From Zelopaecilomyces penicillatus (taxonomy: Eukaryota; Ascomycota; Sordariomycetes; Hypocreales; Pseudodiploosporaceae), in contig VCCP01000005.1 in the NCBI GenBank assembly GCA_005765155.1, positions 4,650,001 to 4,714,000 on the forward strand: 64,000 nt of DNA. The letters are read 5' to 3'. Below, in pieces: positions 36,319 through 47,952 of the stretch (positions within the stretch are counted from its first letter, which is position 1; each line of letters opens with the position of its first letter). A program made the position numbers and the translations under genes. Under the pieces are notes generated by a model that was not told where the DNA came from, did not search any database, and saw only the letters and a list, made by a program, of their open reading frames with translations.

Positions 36319-37698
36319 ATGTCTTCTCTACCACTGCCGACGAAGCCGGCGACCAGGACCGCTGCGGGCGGCGCGCGCCTGACGGTCGGCCAGCTCGTAT
36401 CGCTGCCCCCCAAATGGCTGGGCATGTACGACGAGTTCATTACCAAAAACGCCGGCCAGGTGTCGCAGATTGAAAGCGCGCTGAGGAGTTTGACATACAT
36501 TATTCCTGGTTAGTTTGGTCCTGCTTCCCCCTATCGTTGTCTGCCTTGACCTCCTCCATTGGCGGTCGACCGCGCAAATCAGAACGTCCTGATTATCTCG
36601 AAATAAAGCACTGCCGAATGTCAATTCATCGTTTCTGCTCTTCTTTTCGATTGGAAAGCCTGTGCTAACCCTCATTGTACCTATTCAGGCCGATTCCGCG
36701 ACGCCGAGATTGCTTCCGAGTCAATACATTCAGGCGTCCAGCTTCTATCATTATACCACGATGGTCTTCTCTCACGGGCCGCATCACGGCTTCCAATGCC
36801 CCCAATCCGCTCAGCCCACGCACGCTACACGCACTTTTGGACCGAGAAGAGCAAACTCTACAGGAGAATTGCCATGGTGCTACAGACCGTCATATATACA
36901 GAACTGCTCTGCGAGATGAGCGCCAAGCGCCGTGGCGGGGAGCGCACTCGCTGGAACGTGGTTGTGCTTTTGGAAGCTATCAAGGCTATATGCCGTCTGC
37001 TGCTTATGCGTGTTACGCGGTCTCGTCCGCTTGTGACGCCCGCACTGCCTGAGCGGGAACCGATTCCCTCTCAGGATGATTCAGCTTCGGGCGAGGATGA
37101 GGAGCTGACAACACGGAGCGAAAGCGAGCTCATGGACGAGGTAGATCCCAATGGTGAAGCTGCCACAGCTGGGGACGAGAGACTGCTGCTCAAGCCGCCT
37201 CACGAGCGGGACTGGCGGATGCCCCGGACTGGCATGAGTCTGCCTTCATTGCCAAACTCAAGCGATATCAGCTCCTACCTCCTCGGCCGCGTTCTGACAG
37301 CCGACGACATCAAGCCCGCCACCAAGCTCTTGAATCAACTGCAAGGGAGCGGCCAGCTGTCAGAGATGCTGCACATCCTGGCGCCGCTGGTATACGCCAT
37401 TGCTCTGGCCCGGACCAAGAACAAGCGGTCATGGACACCCTGGGCTATTGGCCTCGCTGTCGAGTATGCCGCACGTCAGCTTCGTGACCGCAGCCTGCGC
37501 ACCACAGCGCTAGAACGCGACGAATGGAGCAAGAGGGGCTGGGCCATGGGCTGGTGGATGATGCGCGGAGCCTTCTACGAGAACGTCACCAAAAGTGCTG
37601 TCTCGGGAGTCACAAGAAGGATGCCTGGATTCATTGCGGGTATCCTCGAGGATTACGAGTATCTTTGGGAGAACTACTACTTCAGCACGAGTGCGTAA
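36319..37698 (+). CDS. PEX16: Peroxisomal membrane biogenesis protein Pex16
   Basis: Pex16 acts early in peroxisomal membrane assembly with Pex3 and Pex19. Two exons, 36319-36508 and 36689-37698, give 399 residues with a GTTAGT donor. The N-terminus has the family block KWLGMYDEFITKNAGQVSQIESALRSLTYIIPG, interrupted by the intron exactly at GRFRDAEIASE. Further hallmarks are HARYTHFW, RWNVVVLLEAIKAICRLLLMR, the RLLLKPPHERDWRMPRTG block, GRVLTADDIKPA and the C-terminal AMGWWMMRGAFYEN and LEDYEYLWENYYFSTS. The insert around residues 155-190 is acidic and variable. No residue loss is apparent. The 3' side opens into the 8 kb gene-poor region. Confidence 0.94.
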
Positions 37699-38493
37699 GC
37701 GACGAGGCTGTGGTGGGGCAGAGGAAGAACTTGCGGAAGCCTGATCGCGAGGTCCGGAGGACGCCTGGATGTAAGAAGGATCCCAGATCTGTCAGACCTA
37801 CTGCGTCAGACTGCTTCCTCCCAGGCTCTGCCCCCAATTGCCTCCCTTTCTCATTTCTCATTTTTTATCTTTTCACGGAGTCCTTTCACCCTGTGATATC
37901 ACGGGCTGTATTGTTATAAGTCACGGCACACTATGGGGCATTACGGACATGGAAAGCGAGACAACCAACGGAGGAGCCTCCACAAAGACGAAACCGCTAG
38001 GCCGTTTTTTACCTTTCCTCCATCATAATGTTTTCTTTTCTTTTTTCTTTGGAGCGACAAAACAGGCGTCAGGAGCAGCATGAGAAACACTCGATAACAC
38101 CCTCCCTCGGGCCTTGCCCCTTCTGAGGGTAACCCCCCACCCTGCCGTCTTTTCTTGTTATGGAAGGACGTTCTATTCTTCTTTTTTCTTTTTTCGAAGC
38201 AGTATGTCACAAAAGGGACCGCACATGGCATTTTGGACCTCAGGGTTGCAAACCGAGCTCCTTTGCGTGACAGCCAACACCCGCTGGCGTTTGAGCACAC
38301 ACAATGTGGTAACGTGGGGTGCTGGGCAGCCGTCCGGATGAGAAGGAAAGTTACATTGCAGCGAGGAGAGGGGGTGGGACCGGGCACACAAAAAGGAAGA
38401 GAAGCAGGGAGGATGGGGGATCAAAGCTCTGGAACCCCACCCAGAAGGGGATTCTATTTCCTGTTATATTGAGCCGTGAACCTGGGATGATAT

Positions 38494-38520
38494 GGGGGAA
38501 GGGAGGGGAAGGAGGGGGGG
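38494..38520 (+). repeat. G-rich tract with G-quadruplex potential, downstream of PEX16
   Basis: The plus strand has G-runs of about 5, 3, 4 and 7 separated by one to five bases, fitting the G3+N1-7 quadruplex pattern. It lies about 0.8 kb beyond the Pex16 stop, in noncoding DNA. Confidence 0.5.
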
Positions 38521-39040
38521 TTTGTCAAGGTGCAGATGGGCTGGGAGCGTGAACTGGCTCCTGCGGTGAGGTTGCAATGACGCTAGGCGGTGTTATGGGA
38601 CGACAGTATCACGATGGACATATAAGATGGGGAAATATGTTGCGAGGCAGAACCTCTGCACATTGTACGACTAGGTAATTGATCTCTAGCAGCCAGTACT
38701 ACTCTGCCTAGCGCGTAGTTAGAGTACGGTAATAGAAAGGTAGACAAGCGCAGAACAACACGTGCGCGACTGACATGTTGCTGACTCGGCCAGCCTTGAA
38801 GCCATTCCATATGTCCTCGGGGGGACACAGCCATGTGGTTGGCTATCTCCGGTCTGTATTGTCAACCTGTGTTTGACAGAAGATTCAAAGCCCTCGTGGA
38901 AAATATGTTCGGCAGGAATTAGAGTTCCCTGGGGTCCTTCCCGTGCTTCTCGGCATTGCAACCACGTTCTTGATAGACATCGCCACAGCCTGGCTTGTTT
39001 TTGACATGCATGACAGTATTACATGATACTCCTACCTGCT

Positions 39041-39060
39041 CCCGGGGTCCCGGGGTCCCG
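39041..39060. repeat. GC-rich tandem repeat with palindromic unit
   Basis: Two copies of a CCCGGGGT unit followed by a third partial copy form a near-palindromic GC-rich element inside otherwise moderate-GC noncoding DNA. No function can be assigned. Confidence 0.6.
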
Positions 39061-42000
39061 ATTTTGAGCGTGAGACCGATAATTGGCTAAACACGAGCGG
39101 GAAGCAGATCAGGGTATCTTCGAGCAGTGTGATTGAATGACTTCTCGGTCAAAGTCCTTTTGGGATTCATCTGGCTTTGTAGCATCGCATTCCAAAACTA
39201 TGCTTTCTGAGCATTCCGACTGGCCATGACGAGCTCACTGAGGATTGCAGGTTTGCCTTCGGTTGCACGCACGCATGCACGCAATGTCAGCCCGTGATCG
39301 GCCTTTACTAATCGCTAGCCACTAGCTAGACGAAAGACTTGTGATATGGGAATGGATGATGCCCATCTCATCCTATCTTGTCTTGGGAACGGGCCTGGGG
39401 AAGTTGTCAAACCCCCACTTATAAGTCGGCTTCTCCGATCGTGCCAGGGGCCTCACTAACCTAGAAGCGATGGCAGTCCCCCTGCGCTACAACCACCCAA
39501 CATACCATGGTGCTGTCCAGTGCAAAAGCGGCCGATCTTAGACAAAACTGAGGCAGCAGGATTTTGATATGTTGAATTGCGTAGATGAGTGGTGCTGGTC
39601 GTCAAATCCAGAGCTTCATTTCATGCACTGTGCACCGGCACTGTAGAGGCTGTGGAGGCTGTGAGGCGAGCACCCGAAACATCAGGGACTTCTACCGGCT
39701 AGCTTATCAATAGGCGTTGGCAATCTTTTAGAAGGGAGAGGACACGCTCGTACTAGGTCTCCCTAAAGACAAAGTTCAGCGCAGAAGAGGATGCTTGTGT
39801 GTGCATATGAACTGTGACATAATCCAAGAGGTCGTCTCGCGTGTTCCATATAGATGAAGTAGCCGTCTGGCTTGTCCCAGGAAGCGTTTGAGATAAGCCG
39901 AAAATAGAGTCCAGAGGTAGTTTGAGTCTGGCATTAAGAACCACGTCGCTGGTTTATTAATTGGTACTAGATCTACCATGATGCCGGGAAACACCACATC
40001 TCAAGCAAGGGACAGGGCAGTCAGGACACTAACCAACATCAGAATACGATGCATCGGTCTGAGAAAAATCATCCGGAATGCCAGGGCGGGAACTCTGCTC
40101 TCTGATGCCTGTTATTGTAGTATCGGTGTAGGCTTGAAAGGTGTAGCATGGGTGTTTGATATACATGTCTTCTCAGGCTCTGTCAACCCGTACAGGACAT
40201 GCAACATGAGCGAATGATGGCATGCATGACAGTGAGTACGAATGTACTTCCACGGCACATGCATGCAGTACATCTCCCCCACCCCCCTGTACAAGCAGTT
40301 ACAACGTTAGCTGATTCCACTGGTTCACAAGACGATCAGATTCTTCGCCAATACGTTGTGGTTTTGCAACAACCAAAGGTAAAAGTCGGAAGCTACTCTG
40401 TCCGTGCAGATCAATCCTGTGTGAGTAAAAAGTAACCTGTTGGTCGGGAGATGAGATCGCGATCGGCACACTCATCGTCATTGATCGCATCGCCCATTGT
40501 CATCAACAAGGGAAACGTGGGGACGGGCAAAACAGATAGCAATGAAGAGAGGTGTGGTGAGACAGAGCCACACAGTGAGAGGGGTCTAAGCGAGGACTAG
40601 AACTCGGCAGATGCAGCCGGTGTGCTTCGCAAATGCTAATCGGCCCCCAATTTGCCATGTTTCCTGGAAATCTGGAACATGCGGCACGGCTTTGTTCTCC
40701 CCTATCAGATGTTAGTGCGACTCTTTCCGCACTGTAATTAATAGTACAACTAGGTATTGGGTTCAGCGCACTAGGTATAATTAGTAATAAGTCACACAGC
40801 GGCCGAAGGCAAAAGAAAAACATGAATAAGGCAGCGGGTGAGGCAATGGCATTGTGCAAAACACGTTTTGCTGATGATTCTGACGGGATTTAGCGTCAAG
40901 TCCTTTTGGAGAACAAGGCAGAGACGCGATTGGACAGCCAAGGCCGGACTGGCCGTTTCGAAACGCTAGGCTTGTTTGATGGATGAGTGTACAGTAGCTT
41001 GAACTTTGACAGAGAACATGGAAATGCCGCGATAGCTGTGCTTCGTCCCAAAATCAATCTTGCTATCACTGGATGCAAGGGATCCAGAGAAGAGGGTCGG
41101 AAACGATTTCATCGTAGCGCGCTGAGTTTAGGTGCGGGCGAGCAAGACGATACCACTGTATAGCGTGTGAAGGTGTGTGCCCAGGCCAGAAGGCTGGATC
41201 GAAAGCCACATGTTCATGTTCCATTGCTCCTACGTCAATGGACGTCAGGCGAAGATCCCTCTATCCCCAAGCCCCCTCCTTACGTTCAGCAGGTAGCACA
41301 GATATCGCTGTATTGCAACTGTAATGCAGCCACACACCAACCAGAGGGAGAGTGGTCGACGGGGGATCCCTGGCAATGTTTCAGGTGGCGGGCATCAGTG
41401 TTTGAGTGCTGGGAGTCGAGTGTGAATGTGTGTGTGGGTGAGGTGCGTGAGTTTGCCTCTTTTGGGTACTAGCCCTTAATGAATCAGTTCTACTCATAAG
41501 GTTGAGTTGAGAGAAAGCGGCCAGAAGGCCAACTCTTGGTGCTGACGACCATACTTACCAACCAGTATGCAGAAGTACAATGCTGCTCGGTGCACTCAGG
41601 TCCGAGGTTCTGACACGCGTCGATTTGTGCAGTTCATAAAGCGATGCTTCACAATCCCTAACACAGGTGGGCGCTGCATCATCCAGAGTCGGCCATCCCC
41701 AGCACGAAAGAACTTGGCCGAGATGAACAAAAACCGTAGTCTAGACAGGCACGAGTCAATCTTCGAGGGCCAACTTCACAAAAGGCATTTCATCCGTACT
41801 TGCCGTTTTATTTGATTACTTAAGTTTTTAATTACCAGTAGTTCTCTAGTAAAGCCCATCGTGTTGTGGAAGGTCCGGCCCGGCGAGCTAACTGCCCAGT
41901 GGAGAACAGGTATCCGCATCCGAGGTCTATCTGGCGTTTTAGCCAGCCAATAAACCCGCGATTCCGCGCGGGATGCAGACCGATGGGGTTTGTCCGTATT

Positions 42001-43473
42001 TGACTATATTTTACATCTGCGAGCAACAGGAGAGTAGGTAGGTCCAGGCAATTAATTACACGTCCGTAGGGGTCCTGTTTGCCACCCACGAACCTCAAAG
42101 CACCCGTATCAACGTCGGAGGAACCACAAGCTAGGCGGAGGTAGGTATGTGTACAGCTAGTTGTATGGCTTCCAGCCTTTCCACCCCCTGCCCCTCCCCC
42201 AACGCCTGTGCGACAGCTCTCTCGCTGCTGGATGGGTAAAAACAACGCATTGACCGACGGCGCCAAAACGACTAGCCCCAAGTCCAGAACCCAGACAATG
42301 TGACGCTTGGCTGGGCTTGAACACGCGCAAGGAAGGGTCTGGCCATTGCTGATTGGGAGCAAGAATGGGCGCTCCAACAAGACAGACCCGAGATTGGTGT
42401 ATTGGATTGCACGCACATACTACGTACAGTAATTACTAGACGTGGTGGCCTACAATATCTGAGCCGAGATATAGCCCACACGACCACACGACCCGCGTCC
42501 AAAAGGAATTGCTGCCAGTGGGGCGTCCATCGGCAGGAACAGCCTCTATTCTTTGGGGTAGGTAGTATTTACGGAGTGCAGTTCATGAATCAGGGACACG
42601 ACAGGAAAAAGGGGGGCGGCACCAAAGAGACCCCCAACTTGCTGCATCAATTCAACGGCCTGGACATGTTGAGGACGAGAGGCTCACAACATGCCTATCG
42701 CCATCGCATGGAACCCCCCCCTACAGTCATCCCAACTGCATCCTTGTACGCGTTGAACGATACCCAAGGATTGCTAGCTTCTGCATTTTACGTTTGCTTG
42801 GCGACGGGGATGCCATGTGTTTCGGTGGCAGCCTGTCGACCGACTGGTCTTGTGGTGTCTCTGTTTTTGCTGTCAGTCAGTTGATTCTCTTGGGTTGCTG
42901 AATATGTTGCTTGCATATCCCTACACCTATGGATGAGGAACTAATCTGCTCTCTCGTCTGACCCGAGGGAGGTGATACAGCACTACCTGTAATATACCAT
43001 AGATATACAACGCAGTGGATGTTATAATCCATCCTCGTCGTCGGACACAGGCGTATCTAGAACTTGAAAGTAGACCCCCTGGCTGGAATAGCTCTTCCAC
43101 CCAGCCCAGCCCTCTGGAACGTGTCTCTCGGCTGAAAGAGAGACCAGTGAGACAGACTTGTAGGATGTAATCGTCAACGAGGCGCCCGCATATTCTCCCA
43201 CAAATGTGACAAAAGGCGCGCGAAATTCCACATTGCCGCCGGATTGCATCACCGAGAATGCTCTGGCTATGTCATGGGAATTGGCTGATTGTTCGAATTG
43301 CACTCTTACGAGCAGCCTCTCTAGCGTTGCTAGGCTCCATGTCATTGGCGGTGTTAGCAGTGACCAGGGTGACCAGGGTGACTGCCAGGCACCTACACCA
43401 GGTAGCGAATATTAGTGGCTTGCGCTCGGCTCCATAGGACCTAAACAGGCACTCTCAACGAATCAGCCGCTCT

Positions 43474-43500
43474 ATTGGCCCTCCATTGGCCTCCCATTGG
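43474..43500. promoter_or_regulatory. Triple CCAAT-box array, 11-bp spacing
   Basis: ATTGG, the reverse complement of CCAAT, starts at 43474, 43485 and 43496, so the boxes are exactly 11 bp apart, about one helical turn. The boxes are separated by CCCTCC and CCTCCC linkers. Further ATTGG/CCAAT sites occur nearby at 43782 and 43969. CCAAT boxes bind the HapB/C/E complex in fungi. The array lies about 2.2 kb upstream of the C2H2 ATG. Confidence 0.5.
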
Positions 43501-45187
43501 TTCTCTCAGCCCATGCGAGGCATGGATGCCATGGAAGCCCAGGACAGTTCTCAAACCGCCCCTCATTCCGAGATGCCCACCACCACTCTTCCTATTCTTG
43601 ACACCCTCTCACTGTCCACCTGTCCGCTCCCAATCCCAACCACGCTTGCTTCGTGCTCGATAGCCTACTTCTTTGTAGCTCCCTCCTCCGCGCCGTCTCG
43701 AAACCTCAGTCATCATCACCAATACCCCCCCATTATAGCCGGCCTGGCCCAGGGCCGCTAACCCACCTGGTGAGTTGGCCAATGAACCCCCCCTTGCCCT
43801 GGTCCTGGCCAGCGTCAGTGCTCAAGTGGTAATTAACACTGGCACCTTGCAGAGTCGTCTGGGTCGGACTACGCCGTTTGAGGGCTTACGAACGAGTTCC
43901 TGTATCCGTAGGGTATACTCCTAGTGGACCAAGGACAGTGCTCCGCCTCTCCCTCCCCTTGGACCACTCATTGGCACTCGACACGCCACCCCATCCTGAA
44001 TCTCCTTTGACACTCTCTCCCACCCAACGCGCTCCCACTCGCAGCGGATTGACCCGGAGCTTTCATGCTCGCTTCTTGTTTTGGTCGGCCGTGTCTCTCG
44101 ATCTCACGGACCGCAGCACGCCGTCCCGTTACAGGTACAGAGCACGGGGCCCCTGTTCCCCTACCAGTTTGCGAATAGGCCGACAGACCAGACAGATAGG
44201 CCAGGCATCCTTCCTGCGCTGCCCACGCGTGCAATGGAAACCCAGACATGTGGTGACCTGATGGGTGGGTTGTGTCAGTGCAGTAGGCACAGAGTGCCTG
44301 AATGACCCCATTTCACTGGCACGTATTCATACTGCAAGTTATATTTTCGGACAGGAGTCACTTTAAGTTTTTCGAGAACCGCACAGCAACTGCCCAGTCA
44401 ACTGAGTGGGCATGTGTACCGGTTTATAGAACGTGTATACACAAGTAATTGCGCGTCTCTGCGAACAAAAGTACGGGGCACAGAGTATTACATTGCACAA
44501 GAATGAGGAATACCCGCGATTAAACACACGCTTCCCGACATAGAACCAACCAGCCAAGCTCAGGCACACACCAGGTTCAACACAAAGCACCCCGGACCCT
44601 GGCGCAAACAAGCACCCGCCCTCTTGTCTGTGTGGGCTGCTAATAATATCCTATCCTCGTTCAATTTATCGTGCATAGCATGGCACTCGGACGCATCCTT
44701 GCCTTGTGTTAGGTTCCTCGCGAGTGCTCCATAATATCTTTTGCCATACCTGCCCATTCCCTTCTCTTTCCGCGGAGATTGTATTGCGAAAGCGTGTACC
44801 TGCACAGTATCGCAGCCAGTCTTTCACACGAACCCAAGGCTCACTTCTCGGCATCTCTCGATCGAGCAATGCACCTGAAGCTGCAACGTCGACTGTGCTA
44901 AATACAGTTCTTACCTCCTGCGGCCGTGGAGAGAACTCGTCTGTGGTGCGACCCCCCAAAGTCAGCCACTGCAAAAGGTTGAATTGCAAAGTTGCTGCGG
45001 AACGAGTCTTTCTCATTGAGTTGCTTGCTTGCTTGCTGGGATCACCTTGATCGACAAAACACGGCGGCCGTCAGTTTCGCTCATTGCCCGACACAACTCA
45101 AAGTGTTTCGTTATTTGTGTTTATCACTGGACTACGAAATCATACTAAGTTGAACTGGTTGTTTATCCGCCGACGCCATTCCCTCAT

Positions 45188-45230
45188 TCTCTCATTCTCT
45201 CTCTCTCTTCCTCTCTCCCTCTCCCACGGT
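45188..45230 (+). repeat. CT-rich tract in the C2H2 gene leader
   Basis: TCTCTCTCTCTCTTCC-type pyrimidine repeats lie about 470-500 bases before the C2H2 ATG at 45694. Such tracts are common in filamentous-fungal promoters near transcription starts. Confidence 0.6.
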
Positions 45231-45693
45231 TTCATTTCAAACGAGCAGGCAGTGCAGTCCAGCATACTACACGACATAGTCAAAGCCGCCCAGGGCACCG
45301 CGAAACAACCCAAGTCGGTCTCCGGATCTCCCCTGGGCCCGAGTTTCGTCTTCTGTCCCACCACCTGGTACCGCCTCCCACGCTACACCCCCCCTCGTTG
45401 CCTTACTACGAGTCCTGGACTCGTCCATCGTCCCTCTTACGAATATTTACCTGCTGCTCGGCCTGCTACACACACCACTCGCGCACACGCACACCCTCAT
45501 TAATTACCCTGTCCCTTTCCAGCCCTTTGTTTCTTTCTCCCCTCCTTTTCTACGCTCGCTGCCTCTCGCTTCTTTTTCTTTTTCTTGCTCTCGTCTCTCG
45601 TTCGCCGCCGTGCGTCGTCGTGCGCGCTCGTCGTCCGAACGAGAATTACATCCGTTTTCGCCGTCATCGTCACCTTCAATGTGAGGTTTCGCC

Positions 45694-47952
45694 ATGGATA
45701 TGACCTTCCAGAATCAACAACAGCGGTCGCATTCGCTGCACCAGTCGCAGCCGCCGCAATCGCAAATGCTATGCCAATCGCTTTTACAGCAGCAGCTCGA
45801 TCCCTCAGTGTCCTCGACCTCTTCTCTGCAGTCATCCACTCCGCAAGATGTTTTGGCAGAGGCTCGCAAGAACCTGCAGGTCCTGATTGATTCCGGCATT
45901 TCTAAGGATCTCCTCCACCAATGGGTCGATGGCAATCTGTCGCTACAAATCTCAGCAAACTCGCCGTCTCTCGCTTCTACACTCGTTCCTCAATCTTTAG
46001 TAAATCTAGCTTCACATTCGCTTGATCCCGCAGCATCCACATCGTCGCCTTTGCTCTCACACCCGTCACCACACTCTCACTCCCACCACCTACAGGCTCA
46101 ATCTCAGCTGCACCAACATCAACTTCAACCTCACCATGAACCGCACTCCCAGGCCGCCTCGCTTCCTCCGCCTCTACAACCACCGCCGCCTCCGCCCCCG
46201 CAGTGCCCGCCACCTCCGATCCCCACGCCCGACGCGCATGCGCCTTCACCAACTGTGTCAGTGACTGAGACAATAGCCACGAGTGCTGCGACACCCCCCA
46301 CACCCGTCTCCTCCGTTTCCGCATCCGTTCCTGCGTCAGCTGCCGCAGGGCAAATGTCAACTCATTCTACTCCCGCTATTAACATTATCAAGTCGGAGCC
46401 AACCTTTGCCGAGGATGTATCTAGGGCCTGGGCGGTTGCGTTGGCCCAGGATCAAAGCCCGGCAGTCCAAGGTTCAGGCCCGGGTCCCGTTTCTGCTCAT
46501 GACCCGACTCTCGCGGCGGTTTCGGACGCCGATTCGGCCATTTTTGTACCCCCTTCCATACCCTTTTACCAGCATCGGCCCCGGATTTCAGTCTCATCTA
46601 CGAGCTCCGGTTCTTCGGGTCGTGCCTCCATATGGTCCACTAGCTCGGCTCAATCTTCTCTATCATGGCAGTCGGCATCGACATGCCGGACACAGGCGCC
46701 TTTGCCAATGCCTCCTCCCATGACATCACCTACTAACACGCCGCACGTTGGTAATCCCCAATCTGCCGCAGCGGTTGCTGCCGCCGCGGCAGCCGCCAAC
46801 AAGCAGAACATCTACTGGTGCACCTCCTGTGAGACGAGCTTCAAACGAAAGTACGATTGGAAGCGCCACGAGGATGAATTTCACGAGCGGTGGAGAAAGT
46901 ACCCCTGCCCCGAGCCAGGTTGCAACCGTAGTTTTTGGGGTTCCAACTCTTTCAACCAGCACCACAAGCAGTGTCACGGTTGCAAGACATGCCCTCATGC
47001 TGAAAAGGTGGTAAAGTTCCTGCGAAAACGCAAATACTGGGCATGCGGATTTTGCTCTGCGTTACATCCTGCCCGTGAGCGACATGTGGAGCATGTTGCA
47101 CGCCATTTTGAGTCTGGGTTGACTAAGAGTGACTGGATGCACTCACGAGTAGTTTATGGCCTTCTCCATCAACCCCTTATACACGGTGCTTGGGATGCTC
47201 TAGTTTCTAGCAAGCAGCAGTCGGAACACTCTGGCCGCCGGCCTCAGTTCAGTTGGCACCCGACGAAGACAGGTCGCGCGCAGGGCTTTCTGGAGAAGGA
47301 AAACCCGGGCCAACTTCAGGATCTGCTTGAGTTCTTCTCAGGTGATGAAGGCGAGGCTCAGTGGATCGTCACAGTCGCGTATGATCTTGCTGATATTGTC
47401 TTCACACCATCAGCTGTTCAGTCCCCGCAATTCTCGCAAGGAGCAATGGGACCTCCACCGTCGTATCAGCAACAGCCCCAAGAGGTACGGATGTCCTTTG
47501 CATCTATGCCAGCACAGACTCAGCAATCGCCGATGCTTCAATCACCAAGTTCCGGTGCTCACAGCCCATACGGCACCTCTCCATTCCGAAACCAGATTAT
47601 GGTTCCATCACAGGCGTTTCCTCCTTCGCAGCAAAGGCCGTCCCCCGATTCATCGTCCCATTCTCCCATGACTGCCTCACACTCTCCCCTTGCTCCGTCA
47701 CACTCGCCGTTGGATAAAAGAGACTTGCCGCTACCGCCGCCGCCCCAGGGCCAGATGAATGATGGCATGATGGACTTTGAATACTCCCCGGCACCAGTTG
47801 TTTTTGAAGACTGGGAAAGCCTCGCGGCTGGCTCTTCCATGATGGATCCGACGTCAACGCAACAGCAGCAACAACACCAACAACAACAACAGGCCACACC
47901 TACCGACTGGGGGATGTCGGCATATTATGGTGACCCACGGATATCATCGTGA
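45694..47952 (+). CDS. C2H2 zinc-finger transcription factor
   Basis: A single exon of 752 codons starts at the ATG at 45694 in a good context. The N-terminal half is low-complexity: Gln- and Ser-rich, then Pro/His-rich, with a poly-Ala run just before the fingers. The DNA-binding part begins at Cys376, Cys379, His392 and His397 (CTSCETSFKRKYDWKRHEDEFH). A second finger has a CX4C pair (CPEPGCNRSFWGSNSFNQHHKQCH) and a further Cys/His set follows (WACGFCSALHPARERHVEHVARH). The segment after it, GLTKSDWMHSRVVYGLLHQP, is characteristic of a group of fungal C2H2 regulators. The C-terminus has a Gln-rich run (QQQQQHQQQQQ) and Ser/Pro-rich potential activation regions. The long noncoding upstream region suggests complex control. 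No target genes can be inferred. Confidence 0.9.
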   Translation: MDMTFQNQQQRSHSLHQSQPPQSQMLCQSLLQQQLDPSVSSTSSLQSSTPQDVLAEARKNLQVLIDSGISKDLLHQWVDGNLSLQISANSPSLASTLVPQSLVNLASHSLDPAASTSSPLLSHPSPHSHSHHLQAQSQLHQHQLQPHHEPHSQAASLPPPLQPPPPPPPQCPPPPIPTPDAHAPSPTVSVTETIATSAATPPTPVSSVSASVPASAAAGQMSTHSTPAINIIKSEPTFAEDVSRAWAVALAQDQSPAVQGSGPGPVSAHDPTLAAVSDADSAIFVPPSIPFYQHRPRISVSSTSSGSSGRASIWSTSSAQSSLSWQSASTCRTQAPLPMPPPMTSPTNTPHVGNPQSAAAVAAAAAAANKQNIYWCTSCETSFKRKYDWKRHEDEFHERWRKYPCPEPGCNRSFWGSNSFNQHHKQCHGCKTCPHAEKVVKFLRKRKYWACGFCSALHPARERHVEHVARHFESGLTKSDWMHSRVVYGLLHQPLIHGAWDALVSSKQQSEHSGRRPQFSWHPTKTGRAQGFLEKENPGQLQDLLEFFSGDEGEAQWIVTVAYDLADIVFTPSAVQSPQFSQGAMGPPPSYQQQPQEVRMSFASMPAQTQQSPMLQSPSSGAHSPYGTSPFRNQIMVPSQAFPPSQQRPSPDSSSHSPMTASHSPLAPSHSPLDKRDLPLPPPPQGQMNDGMMDFEYSPAPVVFEDWESLAAGSSMMDPTSTQQQQQHQQQQQATPTDWGMSAYYGDPRISS

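Larger units (their letters stand above)
37699..45693. other. 8 kb gene-poor region ahead of the C2H2 regulator
   Basis: No frame here shows a recognisable domain. The longest, 42402-42884 (+) and 41832-42416 (-), are under 200 codons and lack family features. I saw no tRNA, rRNA or transposon ends. Local structure includes a G-rich tract at about 38494-38520, a CCCGGGGTCCCGGGGTCCCG repeat at 39041-39060, three evenly spaced ATTGG boxes at 43474-43500, four TTGC units near 45023-45038 and a CT tract at 45188-45230. The last 500-600 bases are probably the 5' leader of the C2H2 gene. Such long regions often precede developmental regulators and can hold long noncoding RNAs, but that cannot be decided here. 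Confidence 0.55.

Noticed and set aside
35924..36382. 152-codon plus-strand frame overlapping the PEX16 start
   Set aside because: Overlaps the well-supported Pex16 first exon in another register and begins in a leader-like CT-rich stretch.
41832..42884. Longest frames of the 8 kb gap, 194 codons (-) and 160 codons (+)
   Set aside because: No recognisable motif, mixed composition, no splice logic to extend them; treated as chance frames pending RNA data.
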